Below are positions 35,869 through 45,156 of a DNA stretch of 64,000 bases, in pieces. The notes below the pieces were generated by a model that worked only from the letters and a program-made list of their open reading frames with translations, made no database searches and was not told where the DNA came from. The DNA is from CBDBDZ01 sp965204215 (GTDB lineage Bacteria; Pseudomonadota; Gammaproteobacteria; Pseudomonadales; GM7GCV1). The stretch's first letter is position 1. The number at the start of each line of letters is the position of its first letter. A program made the position numbers and the translations under genes. The DNA lies in contig CBDBDZ010000013.1 in assembly GCA_965204215.1 (NCBI GenBank), positions 62,001 to 126,000 of the forward strand, in the 5' to 3' direction.

Positions 35869-36204
35869 GTGAGTAAACCTGCTTTATACCGAATCTCTTT
35901 CTATAACCAAGGGCAAATTTACGAAATTTTTGCCAAGCAAGTCTATCAAAGCGATTTGTGGAACTTTCTGGAAGTCGAAGAATTTGTATTTGATACGCGC
36001 AGTGAAATAGTAATTGATCCTTCGGAAGAAAAGTTAAAAAATGAATTTGCAAGCGTTAAACGTTCTTATATTCCGATGCATTCTATCATTAGAATTGATG
36101 AAGTCTCTGAACGCGGCAATGCCAAAGTTAACAACATTAAATCCAACGATAAAATTGCACATTTACCGCCATTTAATTCAGCACCACCAGTCAGTCAAGA
36201 TTAA
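35869..36204 (+). CDS. DUF1820 family protein
   Basis: The 111-residue protein starts at GTG (SKPALYRISFYNQGQIYEIFAK) and has the conserved DUF1820 body (FLEVEEFVFDTRSEIVIDPSEEKLKNEF, read in parts) ending in a variable Pro-rich tail. The family is widespread in gammaproteobacteria as a small cytoplasmic protein without known function. Its 3' end overlaps the ubiB stop by 14 bases in convergent orientation. Confidence 0.85.
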   Translation: MSKPALYRISFYNQGQIYEIFAKQVYQSDLWNFLEVEEFVFDTRSEIVIDPSEEKLKNEFASVKRSYIPMHSIIRIDEVSERGNAKVNNIKSNDKIAHLPPFNSAPPVSQD

Positions 36205-37609
36205 TATTATTGTCTAACTTTGACAGTAATGTTGGCAACAAATGCAATTGTTCTAATAGCAGTGGACCGTGAAATGACCATTTTTCCAATAATTTATCGG
36301 GTTTTAATTGCTGTTTGAGCCAATGGTTTAAAAATTCTTTAGCAATAGTAAACATATCCAATTGAGGGTAGAGCTGTTTGCCTAAACCTTCTATATTAAT
36401 AAGCGTCTTTTGTAATAGTACTTGGGAAGGCCTCAATTTCAACCCAAATACACGAGTTTGATCAAATAAGTCCAATATCATATGTCCAAAAGCAATATTG
36501 TCTAGAGGCTTATCGTGTATGGGCTCGTAAAGGGCTTTAACAACTGCCTGCAATTGTGCTGTTTGAGTGTTGCGTCTGACCCAGCCAGAGGTAATCATAA
36601 TTTCTGCTGCTTTGGTGTAGTTGCGCTCAAATACGGCTAGCCACAAACTGCCAATTTGAAACAATTCTAATTGGGTTAGTGAGCCGATTATGGCACAATC
36701 TATAGAAATATACTGAGGATTTTCCAAATAGTTTTTACTGACAAATATATTGCCAGGGTGCATGTCTGCGTGAAAAAAGTTATGTTCAAATACTTGCTTA
36801 AAAAATATTTTTACGCCGTTTTCTGCCAGTTGTGGAATATTAATACCGAGTTGTCGCATTTGAGCAATATCGGAAACGGGAATGGCATCGACATATTCAG
36901 TGACTAAAACTGATTTATCTACCCAGTCCCAATAGACTTTCGGGGTATAGTGAATGGGGTTGCCTTTAAAGTTATCGTGAATGGTCTGGGTATTAGCTGC
37001 TTCCAGACGTAAATCACATTCTTGAAAAATAACGGTTGCGTAGTCTTCAACTAATTGTGTAGGGTTTAAACGCCGTGCTTCTGGTACTAAGCGTTGTAAC
37101 CATTTTGCGGCCCATCGCATAAAGCTTATATCGCGTTTAATAACGCTTTCTATATTCGGGCGCAAGACTTTGATAACTACCTCACTTCTAGCGCTATTGG
37201 GCGTTGGTTTCAATGTGGCGCGGTGCACTTGTGCCAAGGATGCTGATGCAAGCGGTTGTTTTTCTATTGATTCAAAAATTGAGTCAAGACTCTCTCCAAA
37301 AGACGATTGCAATTGAAGAAAAAATAATGCTGCTGAATAGGGAGGTACTTTATCTTGTAACAAGTTAAGTTCCATAGCCAATGTTTTGGGTACAATGTCA
37401 GGTCTGGTAGATAGTAGCTGACCGAATTTGACACCTACTGGTCCCCATGTTTGAAAGAACAAGCGCAATTTTTCACCTTGTGCTCCCTTTGGAAAAAAGA
37501 TAGCAGGGAAAAACAGTAAACGCAGCCACCATTTAGGTTGAATATCCATAAGTATTTGATCCAATCGATAACGGCAGGCAAGCCACCACAGGTTAATGAG
37601 TCGAAACAT
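36191..37609 (-). CDS. ubiB: UbiB-like kinase/ATPase of ubiquinone synthesis, shortened C-terminus
   Basis: The 472-residue protein has the UbiB/ADCK signature: the KxGQ motif in VKFGQLLSTRPD, the Ala-rich loop LASASLAQVH, a Lys/Glu catalytic core, HADMHPGNIF and SIDCAIIGSL. UbiB supports ubiquinone synthesis at the inner membrane through its ATPase activity. E. coli UbiB has 546 residues with two C-terminal membrane helices. This one ends about 70 residues earlier, and the C-terminal helices are not evident. It overlaps the ubiJ stop by one base and completes the ubiE-ubiJ-ubiB operon. Confidence 0.92.
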   Translation of the reverse strand: MFRLINLWWLACRYRLDQILMDIQPKWWLRLLFFPAIFFPKGAQGEKLRLFFQTWGPVGVKFGQLLSTRPDIVPKTLAMELNLLQDKVPPYSAALFFLQLQSSFGESLDSIFESIEKQPLASASLAQVHRATLKPTPNSARSEVVIKVLRPNIESVIKRDISFMRWAAKWLQRLVPEARRLNPTQLVEDYATVIFQECDLRLEAANTQTIHDNFKGNPIHYTPKVYWDWVDKSVLVTEYVDAIPVSDIAQMRQLGINIPQLAENGVKIFFKQVFEHNFFHADMHPGNIFVSKNYLENPQYISIDCAIIGSLTQLELFQIGSLWLAVFERNYTKAAEIMITSGWVRRNTQTAQLQAVVKALYEPIHDKPLDNIAFGHMILDLFDQTRVFGLKLRPSQVLLQKTLINIEGLGKQLYPQLDMFTIAKEFLNHWLKQQLKPDKLLEKWSFHGPLLLEQLHLLPTLLSKLDNNINLD

Positions 37610-38109
37610 TAGCTGTTATTACGCACAACGTTGAATAATCGTTGTAGTTCTTGCTTTGCCATTTTTGCAGTTGCTACAGGGGTGTCGCCAATACTGTCGG
37701 CAATTAAATCTTCCCAGTCGATATCTAAACGGGTTAACCAGGTTTGTATGGCTTGCAAGGTTGACAATTCTCCATTGACGGTAATGCCAGAGGTTGATTC
37801 ACTGCCCATTAACCAGCGAACAATAGCAGGTGGGTTGCCTGAGATACTGACATCAACAGCAGCAGAAATATCCTGGGTGATAACAACTTGACCACTTTCA
37901 AAGCAGAGCATAAATGCCAATTGATTATCCGAAGTTAAGGCAGGTAATGATAATAGTGATTCCGCCGCTTCCACTAGTGTCGGTTTTGCGGGCAACTCAA
38001 TATTGACTTTAAATTGAGTTCCTTCAAGTTTTGGAATATCTGTAGTTGAGGCGCTGTTGTATGTCAACGCTTTGTTGATGGCAATTTCAATAAGCTGTAG
38101 TGGCAACAT
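37609..38109 (-). CDS. ubiJ: Ubiquinone biosynthesis accessory factor UbiJ (SCP2 domain)
   Basis: The 166-residue protein has an SCP2-like lipid-binding domain at about 30-125 (LPLQLIEIAINKAL, then FMLCFESGQVVITQ) and a C-terminal helical region (DWEDLIADSIGDTPVATAKM) typical of UbiJ. UbiJ helps assemble the cytoplasmic Ubi complex. The gene lies between ubiE and ubiB in the standard order. Confidence 0.9.
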   Translation of the reverse strand: MLPLQLIEIAINKALTYNSASTTDIPKLEGTQFKVNIELPAKPTLVEAAESLLSLPALTSDNQLAFMLCFESGQVVITQDISAAVDVSISGNPPAIVRWLMGSESTSGITVNGELSTLQAIQTWLTRLDIDWEDLIADSIGDTPVATAKMAKQELQRLFNVVRNNS

Positions 38110-38125
38110 GGTTTAAATTTTTTGC

Positions 38126-38881
38126 TTAAGTATAGGGTTTGAAACCGCGGTGTAACGCAACAATGCCAGCGCTCATATTGTGGTAATCGCATCGCTCAAA
38201 ACCTGCATTCTGTGTCATTTCTAGTAGAGTATCTTGTTCAGGGTGCATACGAATGGATTCGGCTAAATAACGATAACTGTCTGCATCGCCTGCTATCAGT
38301 TGTCCCAATTGCGGTAATACGTTGAAAGAATAAACATCGTATGCTTTGGATAATAGTGGAATAATGGGTTTGGAGAACTCTAAAATTAACAAACGACCGC
38401 CGGGTTTTAACACGCGCAACATAGATTGTAAAGCCTGAAATTTGTCTGTCACGTTGCGCAATCCAAAGGCTATGGTTATACAATTAAAATGATTGTCGGC
38501 GAAGGGTAAATTCATGGCATCGGCTTGTACATAACAAATATCATTACTTATCCCATTATCTAGCAATTTGTTGCGACCCACTTTCAACATCGAATAGTTA
38601 ATGTCAGCTAAAATAACTTGACCTTTCGCACCCACTTTTTTGACAAATTGCGAGGCTAAGTCGCCAGTACCACCTGCTATATCTAACACCTTATGTCCAG
38701 TTTGAACGCCAGAGGACTCAATCGTCATTTTTTTCCACAACCGGTGGATACCGCCCGACATTAAATCGTTCATCAAGTCATAACGGTTGGCGACGGAATG
38801 AAAAACGCTTGCAACTTTGGACGCTTTTTCGCTTATTGGAACTTGCTCATAACCAAAATGGGTAGTGTTGTTATCAGACAT
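38126..38881 (-). CDS. ubiE: Ubiquinone/menaquinone biosynthesis C-methyltransferase UbiE
   Basis: The protein has about 251 residues from the ATG giving MSDNNTTHFGYEQVP; a longer frame extends 16 codons but lacks family sequence. It shows FHSVANRYDLMNDLMSGGIH, the SAM motif VLDIAGGTGDLASQF, and the C-terminal YRYLAESIRMHP and SAGIVALHRG blocks. It methylates the quinone ring in ubiquinone (and menaquinone) synthesis. It leads the ubiE-ubiJ-ubiB operon. Confidence 0.95.
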   Translation of the reverse strand: MSDNNTTHFGYEQVPISEKASKVASVFHSVANRYDLMNDLMSGGIHRLWKKMTIESSGVQTGHKVLDIAGGTGDLASQFVKKVGAKGQVILADINYSMLKVGRNKLLDNGISNDICYVQADAMNLPFADNHFNCITIAFGLRNVTDKFQALQSMLRVLKPGGRLLILEFSKPIIPLLSKAYDVYSFNVLPQLGQLIAGDADSYRYLAESIRMHPEQDTLLEMTQNAGFERCDYHNMSAGIVALHRGFKPYT

Positions 38882-39151
38882 AAATGCTAACAGTGTTGAA
38901 TTGCTATAATTATAGTCGATTACCCTCAATAAAGCAGTTAGAAATAATTCATGCTCCTAGATAAAGAAACGATTGATGTTTACAATACTATTAACCGGTA
39001 ACCGGGCAATAAAATATCACTCGTTGGCGACACTTCCTTGTGCCACATATTTGCTCGGTATTTTCACTTTTACAGGTATCAAAACAGGGCTTTCCCATGC
39101 ATCTGAAAGCCGATTACGGCACGTAAGCCCGATTAAACGCGATTGAATTTT

Positions 39152-40510
39152 ATGTCACAAACATTTGTTGAAGAAAGTCATCAACTTATTAAGATTGCAA
39201 CACCGTTGGTAATTAGCCAGTTGACGTTGATGAGCATGGGGTTAACCGATGTGCTTATTGCAGGTTGGGCAGGTAAAGCTGAACTTGCAGGTATGATGCT
39301 TGGAATGAATATGACCAATATGGTGATTTTTTTATTTTTTGGCGTAGGGATTGCTGCACAGCCTATAGTGGGCTACTGTTACGGTGAAGGGTCAAGGTTA
39401 AAAATGCGGCGAAAAATTCAACAAATGCTTTGGACCACTTTATGTTGTGGTATTTTATCAGCGTGTTGCCTGTTTATGTTGTATAGGATTCTGGATTTTT
39501 TAGCCTACGAAGTGGCAATGAAAACCATTGCCAAAGACTATATTATTATCATGTTGGGTACAGCAGTAGCGTTTCCTGTTATTGGTGCATTGCGGGGGAG
39601 TCTGGATGGCATGAAACAATCCAGAAAATTTATTCCTATCAATGTGGTTGCATTTTTAATTAACATACCTCTGGATTATGGTTTGGTATTTGGTAAATGG
39701 GGGCTGCCAGAAATGGGCGCTTCGGGTTGTGCGCTAGCTACGGTTATTATTCATTGGCTGATGATAATTGCAGGACTTTGGATATTAAAATATCATAAGC
39801 TCAACCGTCAACTCCGCATCTTCAAAATATATTTTCCTCCCGACATTACAGAAATGAAGCAAATTGTGAAGTTAGGGTTGCCCATTGGTGCATCTATTAT
39901 TGCTGAAATGGGTTTTTTCTCTCTCATTGGTGTTTTAATTGCATTTTTAGGTGAAACGGTAGCAGCTGCCCATGCCATTGCCATGGGGATAGCAGGTTTT
40001 TTCTATATGATTTATTTAGGCATTGGCCAGGCGGTTACAGTGCGTGCATCGAATTTTATGGGAGCCAATCAAGACTTTGAAGCCTGGTACAGTTGCAAAG
40101 TAGGAATTATTGTAGGGTTGTTGGCGGCATTGCCACCAATGTTTATTATCTATATTTGGAAAACACCTATTGCTGCCCTATTTAACGATGATGCCAATGT
40201 GATAGCTGCGGCCAGCGTTCTATTATTTTGGGCGATTGTTTTCCAAATAGGTGATTCACTGCAAGCAGTCGTGTTGTGTGCCCTTCGCGCCTATCGCATA
40301 ACGAGCGAAGCATTACTCTACCAGTGCATAGCATTTTGGATTATTGCATTTCCTATAGGTTATATTTTGCTAAAAACCCAGTACCTGTCTTTCGCAACAG
40401 GCGCTTCGGCTTACTGGTTTGCGATGGTGTTTGGTTTGACTTTGACAGGCGTACTTTTGCTACATAAATTATTTAGAGTAGTGGGGCAAAAAAAGTTGAT
40501 AATTGACTAG
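39152..40510 (+). CDS. MATE-family multidrug/Na+ efflux transporter
   Basis: The 452-residue product from the ATG at 39152 has twelve predicted membrane helices arranged as two repeats. It shows ATPLVISQLTLMSMGLTDVL, DYGLVFGKWGLPEMGASGCA and the second-half LGLPIGASIIAEMGFFSL, as in NorM/DinF proteins. MATE carriers export cationic drugs or metabolites in exchange for Na+ or H+. The 3' end overlaps the thioesterase gene by 4 bases, convergently. The 270 bases upstream (38882-39151) show no other gene. Confidence 0.88.
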   Translation: MSQTFVEESHQLIKIATPLVISQLTLMSMGLTDVLIAGWAGKAELAGMMLGMNMTNMVIFLFFGVGIAAQPIVGYCYGEGSRLKMRRKIQQMLWTTLCCGILSACCLFMLYRILDFLAYEVAMKTIAKDYIIIMLGTAVAFPVIGALRGSLDGMKQSRKFIPINVVAFLINIPLDYGLVFGKWGLPEMGASGCALATVIIHWLMIIAGLWILKYHKLNRQLRIFKIYFPPDITEMKQIVKLGLPIGASIIAEMGFFSLIGVLIAFLGETVAAAHAIAMGIAGFFYMIYLGIGQAVTVRASNFMGANQDFEAWYSCKVGIIVGLLAALPPMFIIYIWKTPIAALFNDDANVIAAASVLLFWAIVFQIGDSLQAVVLCALRAYRITSEALLYQCIAFWIIAFPIGYILLKTQYLSFATGASAYWFAMVFGLTLTGVLLLHKLFRVVGQKKLIID

Positions 40511-40926
40511 GCGTCTCTTACGGCTACTGTAAGACGGCAGACACAGGTTAATTTGCCGTCTTCGCGGTGGACTTTAATTTCCCAAACCTGAGTAGTACGT
40601 CCTATATGCAGTGGAGTGGTTTTGGCATAAACTTCACCTTTGTTTGCAGCGGCAGTGTGGTTAGCATTGATTTCCAAGCCCACAACTCGCTTTTCCATAC
40701 CTGCTACCAAAAAAGCGGCGGTGCTGCCTAGCGTTTCGGCCAATGTGACCGATGCGCCGCCGTGGACAATGCCGTAGGGTTGAACGGTTCGGTGGTCAAC
40801 TGGCATGGACGCTATGAGGTAATCGTCACCAATTTCAGTAAATTGTATCCCAATATGCTCGGATATTGTTCCTTTGATGGTTGCATTTAAGACTTGTAAT
40901 GTGGGCTCAGACTGCCAGATACTCAT
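40507..40926 (-). CDS. Hotdog-fold thioesterase (PaaI/MenI/EntH type)
   Basis: The 139-residue protein has the hotdog signature VQPYGIVHGGASVTLAETL, followed by GLEINANHTAAANKGEVYA. The glutamate in LAETLGS is the expected catalytic residue. Family members hydrolyse aryl- or acyl-CoA thioesters, including DHNA-CoA. The substrate cannot be deduced here. It lies 12 bases after dapD on the same strand. Confidence 0.85.
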   Translation of the reverse strand: MSIWQSEPTLQVLNATIKGTISEHIGIQFTEIGDDYLIASMPVDHRTVQPYGIVHGGASVTLAETLGSTAAFLVAGMEKRVVGLEINANHTAAANKGEVYAKTTPLHIGRTTQVWEIKVHREDGKLTCVCRLTVAVRDA

Positions 40927-40938
40927 CGTTATACTGGA

Positions 40939-41931
40939 TTAATTGTGTTTATGTAATTCGCTATTTAATTCGACAGCATTTTTTTGTATTGAGCATTCTA
41001 CTGCGCCACTTACTGAATTGCGCCAAAACAGGAGGTTATCTTTACTTGCTAAATCTCTTGCTTTACAGTTGTCAACCGGATTGCGATTATTATCTAATAA
41101 AGTCACTTTAGTGCCAGCGGTAATATAAAGCCCAGCTTCCACAGTGCAGTTTTGACCCAGCGGTATTCCCACACCAGCGTTGGCGCCAATCAGGCAGTCT
41201 TTGCCAATGGAATTAATCACATTGCCGCCGCCAGATAAAGTGCCCATAGTGGAGCAACCGCCGCCTAAATCGCTGCCTGATTCAACCCAAATGCCAGCGG
41301 AAATACGTCCTTCAATCATATTGGGGCCTTCACAGCCAGCGTTAAAATTGACGAAGCCTTCGTGCATAACGGTTGTACCTTCGCCGAGGTAGGCGCCTAA
41401 ACGCACTCTTGATGTGTCGGCAATACGCACGCCGCTTGGCATAACATAGTCGGTCATTTTAGGAAATTTATCAACGCAGTTGACACTAAGTTGTGTACCT
41501 GCAGTGCGTGCTTGAAGCTGTCTGGCAGATAGATCAATTAAATCAATAGCACCTTCATTGGTCCATGCAATATTGATTAGCACACTAAATATACCAGTTA
41601 AATTTGTGCCCTGCGGTTTAACGAGCCTATGCGATAGCAAGTGCAACTTTAAATAGGCTTCCAATACGTTTTCCGGCGCCTTGTCTTCGGCAATACGGCA
41701 AAGCACAACAGGTTTTGAGGCGTTTGATAGCTGTTTTGCCACTTCTGCTAAAGAAGAGTCTTCAGGTAGTGATAATACTTTTAGCTGTGAATGATTAATA
41801 ACACCATTGTTCATACCATCAAACGCTGACCATTCCTGGGGGGCAGGGTTAAGTAGCGGTTGAGGGTAATAGGCCTCTATAATTTGCTGTTGACTATTTA
41901 ACGTAGCAACACCTAATGCCAGAGCATACAT
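40939..41931 (-). CDS. dapD: 2,3,4,5-tetrahydropyridine-2,6-dicarboxylate N-succinyltransferase
   Basis: The 330-residue protein belongs to the long (Pseudomonas-type) DapD form. The N-terminal domain is followed by left-handed beta-helix hexapeptides (VRIADTSRVRLGAYLGEGTT, then SAGIWVESGSDLGGGCSTMG). It makes N-succinyl-2-amino-6-oxopimelate in lysine and peptidoglycan synthesis. An ArsC/Spx-type gene lies 11 bases upstream, as is common in this group of bacteria. Confidence 0.93.
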   Translation of the reverse strand: MYALALGVATLNSQQQIIEAYYPQPLLNPAPQEWSAFDGMNNGVINHSQLKVLSLPEDSSLAEVAKQLSNASKPVVLCRIAEDKAPENVLEAYLKLHLLSHRLVKPQGTNLTGIFSVLINIAWTNEGAIDLIDLSARQLQARTAGTQLSVNCVDKFPKMTDYVMPSGVRIADTSRVRLGAYLGEGTTVMHEGFVNFNAGCEGPNMIEGRISAGIWVESGSDLGGGCSTMGTLSGGGNVINSIGKDCLIGANAGVGIPLGQNCTVEAGLYITAGTKVTLLDNNRNPVDNCKARDLASKDNLLFWRNSVSGAVECSIQKNAVELNSELHKHN

Positions 41932-41942
41932 AATGAAAAATG

Positions 41943-42314
41943 TTAAGAAAGGTTAAATAGCTGTGAGTACGCCTCTGGCTTGAAACCTACAATAGTTTGG
42001 GTATGTGAGCCAATATTGCAAACGACAACGGGGCGTTTGATCAAAGTGATATTTTGATGCATAACATCGACGGCGTTATCTATATTGTCATTGTCGCAAC
42101 AGTTTTTGGTAGCCTCATCCAGATTGCGCCAACTGGTACTTTTGCGATTTAACAGCGTGTCAATGCCTACTTGATTGCACCAGTTCTGAATTAAATCTTG
42201 AGAAATGGGTTGTTTGCGAAAGTCGTAAAATTCAGCTTTAATATTGTGAGCTTCAAACCACTGGCGCACTTTTTTGACTGAATTGCAATTAGGAATGCCG
42301 TAAATTGTTACCAT
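41943..42314 (-). CDS. ArsC/Spx-family protein (YffB-like)
   Basis: The protein has 123 residues from the ATG giving MVTIYGIPNCNSVKKVRQW. The thioredoxin-like fold has a Cys-x2-Ser site and an RKQPI loop, as in YffB. YffB proteins are glutathione-dependent reductase-like proteins of unclear role and often sit beside dapD or dapE. The start lies 1 base after the sppA stop, so coupling is likely. A 9-codon upstream extension is possible but lacks homology. Confidence 0.85.
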   Translation of the reverse strand: MVTIYGIPNCNSVKKVRQWFEAHNIKAEFYDFRKQPISQDLIQNWCNQVGIDTLLNRKSTSWRNLDEATKNCCDNDNIDNAVDVMHQNITLIKRPVVVCNIGSHTQTIVGFKPEAYSQLFNLS

Positions 42315-42315
42315 T

Positions 42316-44196
42316 TCAAAAGTTAATTTGGCAGGTTTCACAGATTAAATATTGATTTTTGGGGTCAGAAGGGACTGAAAAAATTTGGTTGAGCACGTCG
42401 TTTTCAACCTGTTCATAGAATTGCGAAATCATAGTCATAATGGAAGAATTGGCTCCAAGTCCTGTAAATGCTGAACGAAGTGTTTCAATTTGCGTGAGTT
42501 CATCAAACACATCTTCCATAAGAGACTCAAAGAAAGTGGGTTTAGGTCGAACTAATACCCAATTGGAATTGTTGGTACCTACGTCTTTAGCTACAGCGTC
42601 AAGCACCTGTTGCAAGCTGCCCAATTCATCAACCAGATTAAGTTTGTGTGCCTGCTTGCCACTCCAAATACGACCACTAGCAATGGGTTTTACATCTTCT
42701 ATTTCCATGTTGCGAGTATAAGCTACCAAACCTACAAAACGCTGATAAATAAAATCTACTCCTGCTTGTACTATCTCACCTAGTAATGGGTTGAAGGGGC
42801 GTTCAATATTATAAGCATCAGAGAGTGGTGTACTGCCGACACCATCGTTATTAATACCGAGTTTGTCGAAGCTTTGTTCAACATTCGGAATAAGGCTAAA
42901 TACGCCAATACTACCAGTGATGGTAGCAGGGTCTGCCCAAATCTGTTTGCCACTGGTCGCAATCCAGTAGCCGCCAGAGGCGGCAACAGAACCCATAGAA
43001 ATATAGACAGGAATGCCTTCTTCATGCAGTAGTTCCAACTGTCGTCTAATGGCTTCCGAGGCGTAGGCACTGCCGCCGCCGCTATCTATTCGCACCACTA
43101 ATGCCTTGATGTTCTTGTCTTCGCGAACTTGTTTAATTAAATCGACAATGACTTGAGAGCTAATACCTCCGTACTGTCTACCGCCTGAATGAATGGTACC
43201 AACCAGCACCATGAGACCAATATCTGCTTTTTCGGAAATGGGGAAATGTAAGTAGTCGTTAATTGTTATGTGATTAAAATCAACATTGAGTGCTTTATGT
43301 GATTTTTTGCCAGCAATCATTTGTAAGCGCTTGGTTGATTGGTCAGAACTTGCGATAAAGTCGATTAATTTTAAATCCAGAGCAATTTGTGCAAAGTCGT
43401 TTGTCTCTGCTATAAGTTCATTGGGGCTATTGGTGTATTGAATTAAAGTATCAACATTAATTGGCCTGTTATCCAGAATAATTTGTTGGTATGTGGTCCA
43501 CAGGTTATCAATTAATTCCTGGTTGTGTTTTTTATTTGCCTCTGGCATTTGGGTTTGAGTAAAAATATCAGTAGCGGATTTGTAATCGCCAGATCTGAAT
43601 ACATTAAAGGTAATGCCCAGCTTATCCAAACCCTCTTTTAAATAATTGGAATAATAGCCAACGCCTACCATTTCAATAGCACCCATAGGGTGCATCCAAA
43701 TTTCATCGGCGTAGGATGCCAGCAGGTATTGTCCTTGAGAAAAGCCGCTACTCAGTGCTATCACTGGTTTTTTACTGCGTTTAAATGATTTAATTGCCTT
43801 ACCTACTTCCACAATCTTACTTATACTGGAAGACATCAGGTTATCGGTGTTGATGATTAAAGAGTTAATCATCGGGTCGGTTTCGGCTTTTTTCAGTGCT
43901 TTAATCAAGTCTAAAGTCACGGTTTCATTAACGACACCAGCATTTTGAATTTGCTCTGAAGGGCTTCGGTAGCTTAACTGGTCAACGAGTCGACCCTGGG
44001 GTGCCAGTAACAGTGCGCCAGGCTTGGTTAAGGTATTAATTTTGATAGGAGATTGAAGCAGTGAGACAGCAATAGCTATAATAATGACAACAAACAACAA
44101 GTTGAATGTTAAACTGCGAATAGATGTCAGAATGGAGTTTAATCCCGAAAAGAAGCGTCTAAATTTTGATTTGCCAGCAGGCTTATCAGAGTGCAT
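42316..44196 (-). CDS. sppA: Signal peptide peptidase SppA, 67K type
   Basis: The product has about 626 residues from the ATG preceded by GAGGT (MHSDKPAGKSKFRRFFSG). It has an N-terminal membrane helix (LLFVVIIIAIAVSLL) and tandem S49 peptidase domains. The catalytic Lys lies in the first half (FNVFRSGDYKSATDIFT) and the nucleophile Ser in SMGSVAASGGYWIA. It degrades cleaved signal peptides in the inner membrane. The reading frame stays open upstream to 44253, but that part runs into MITE A copy 2 and is not homologous. Confidence 0.92.
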   Translation of the reverse strand: MHSDKPAGKSKFRRFFSGLNSILTSIRSLTFNLLFVVIIIAIAVSLLQSPIKINTLTKPGALLLAPQGRLVDQLSYRSPSEQIQNAGVVNETVTLDLIKALKKAETDPMINSLIINTDNLMSSSISKIVEVGKAIKSFKRSKKPVIALSSGFSQGQYLLASYADEIWMHPMGAIEMVGVGYYSNYLKEGLDKLGITFNVFRSGDYKSATDIFTQTQMPEANKKHNQELIDNLWTTYQQIILDNRPINVDTLIQYTNSPNELIAETNDFAQIALDLKLIDFIASSDQSTKRLQMIAGKKSHKALNVDFNHITINDYLHFPISEKADIGLMVLVGTIHSGGRQYGGISSQVIVDLIKQVREDKNIKALVVRIDSGGGSAYASEAIRRQLELLHEEGIPVYISMGSVAASGGYWIATSGKQIWADPATITGSIGVFSLIPNVEQSFDKLGINNDGVGSTPLSDAYNIERPFNPLLGEIVQAGVDFIYQRFVGLVAYTRNMEIEDVKPIASGRIWSGKQAHKLNLVDELGSLQQVLDAVAKDVGTNNSNWVLVRPKPTFFESLMEDVFDELTQIETLRSAFTGLGANSSIMTMISQFYEQVENDVLNQIFSVPSDPKNQYLICETCQINF

Positions 44197-44222
44197 GTTA
44201 TTACCTCGAATAAATATTAATC

Positions 44223-44362
44223 GAGAGTTTTGCATAATTACTGCGCTCGTCAATACAGCGTTAAATTTTTGCTCAAAATGCTCATTTACTGCCAGTAAAC
44301 TCCGCTTTTTCGTTCAAATTTGCCTTGTCTTGACATCGCTCGTGACATTATGCAAAGCTCTC
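44223..44362. mobile_element. MITE family A, copy 2 (140 bp)
   Basis: The left end is GAGAGTTTTGCATAAT (44223-44238) and the right end (44347-44362) is its inverted copy (two mismatches). Flanks carry the 5-base duplication TAATC (44218-44222 and 44363-44367). It separates sppA from the DUF2069 gene, whose stop codon straddles the right boundary. Confidence 0.87.
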
Positions 44363-44784
44363 TAATCGTTAATAGCTGTCAATTTGTATTTCCAATGTAG
44401 AAATAGTAACAAAGAGACATACAACAAACTGAGTATGGTTATCGTCATTAAACTTAACCAATTGACAGTTAATGTGACCGACACAATTGAAGCCATTAAG
44501 TAAACTAATAATACCATACATAAGTAAATGGCTGAACGAGTTTGTTGCTGAAATAGTCCGGAAAAGAAAAATATTAGCGGTACGATTTGAACCAGTAATT
44601 TAACAGCCGTTTGTTCTATCTTGCCATTCAGTGCGCCAATACAGTAAACGCCAATTAAGGCAATTAATAAAACCTGGGAAAGCCTTGCCGCAATGTTTGT
44701 TTTGGCAGTTAATGCATGATAAGGGTTACCTGATGAGTTCAAATACCTTCTCAGGAGGTCGCCCAATAATGGCTTTAGTCCCAT
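44362..44784 (-). CDS. DUF2069 family membrane protein
   Basis: The frame encodes three to four hydrophobic helices (LSQVLLIALIGVYCIGAL, then LVQIVPLIFFFSGLF, YLCMVLLVYLMASIV and LMTITILSLLYVSLLLFL) with the length and pattern of DUF2069 proteins. The start is uncertain. The ATG at 44784 overlaps arsC by 59 bases and adds a non-homologous lead, and no good start follows the arsC stop. The stop codon TAG is formed at the edge of MITE A copy 2, so the last residues may differ from the ancestor. Function is unknown; it often follows arsC or wrbA. Confidence 0.7.
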   Translation of the reverse strand: MGLKPLLGDLLRRYLNSSGNPYHALTAKTNIAARLSQVLLIALIGVYCIGALNGKIEQTAVKLLVQIVPLIFFFSGLFQQQTRSAIYLCMVLLVYLMASIVSVTLTVNWLSLMTITILSLLYVSLLLFLHWKYKLTAIND

Positions 44785-45073
44785 TGGAAACAATAGGTCT
44801 TTCGATGAGCTTAGGGGCATTAACCATAGCTTCAATTAAGGTATCTTCGCTTAAATCGGGATTGGATAATTGTTGTTGCTTGTAGTCAGATTCACCCGTT
44901 CGTATAATATCGCGAGCATTGACATTTAGTTGCGTTAGTAATGCTTTCAGTTCTGCGACAGAAGGAGGGTTGTTTAAATAGTGGACTATCTTGTAATCGA
45001 TATTATTGTCATCAAGCAGCGTCAAAGTGTTGCGCGATTTGCTGCAACGTGGATTATGGTAAATAGTAAACAT
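44726..45073 (-). CDS. arsC: Glutaredoxin-dependent arsenate reductase ArsC-type
   Basis: The 115-residue protein has the ArsC signature IYHNPRCSKSRNTL (catalytic Cys) and the Arg-rich loop VSNGTKAIIGRPPEKV. E. coli ArsC reduces arsenate with glutathione and glutaredoxin. Many chromosomal copies without an ars operon, like this one, are of the YfgD type and their role is unclear. The DUF2069 gene follows. Confidence 0.88.
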   Translation of the reverse strand: MFTIYHNPRCSKSRNTLTLLDDNNIDYKIVHYLNNPPSVAELKALLTQLNVNARDIIRTGESDYKQQQLSNPDLSEDTLIEAMVNAPKLIERPIVSNGTKAIIGRPPEKVFELIR

Positions 45074-45156
45074 TACATATAATTCTACATTAGTCGAGAG
45101 ATTGAAGCTATTGGCTTCATCAAAATAGCCTCACAAGCGTATAATAGCGTATCATT

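Noticed and set aside
38882..39151. Intergenic region between ubiE and the MATE gene as an RNA gene or riboswitch
   Set aside because: No convincing conserved fold, terminator or ORF is visible.
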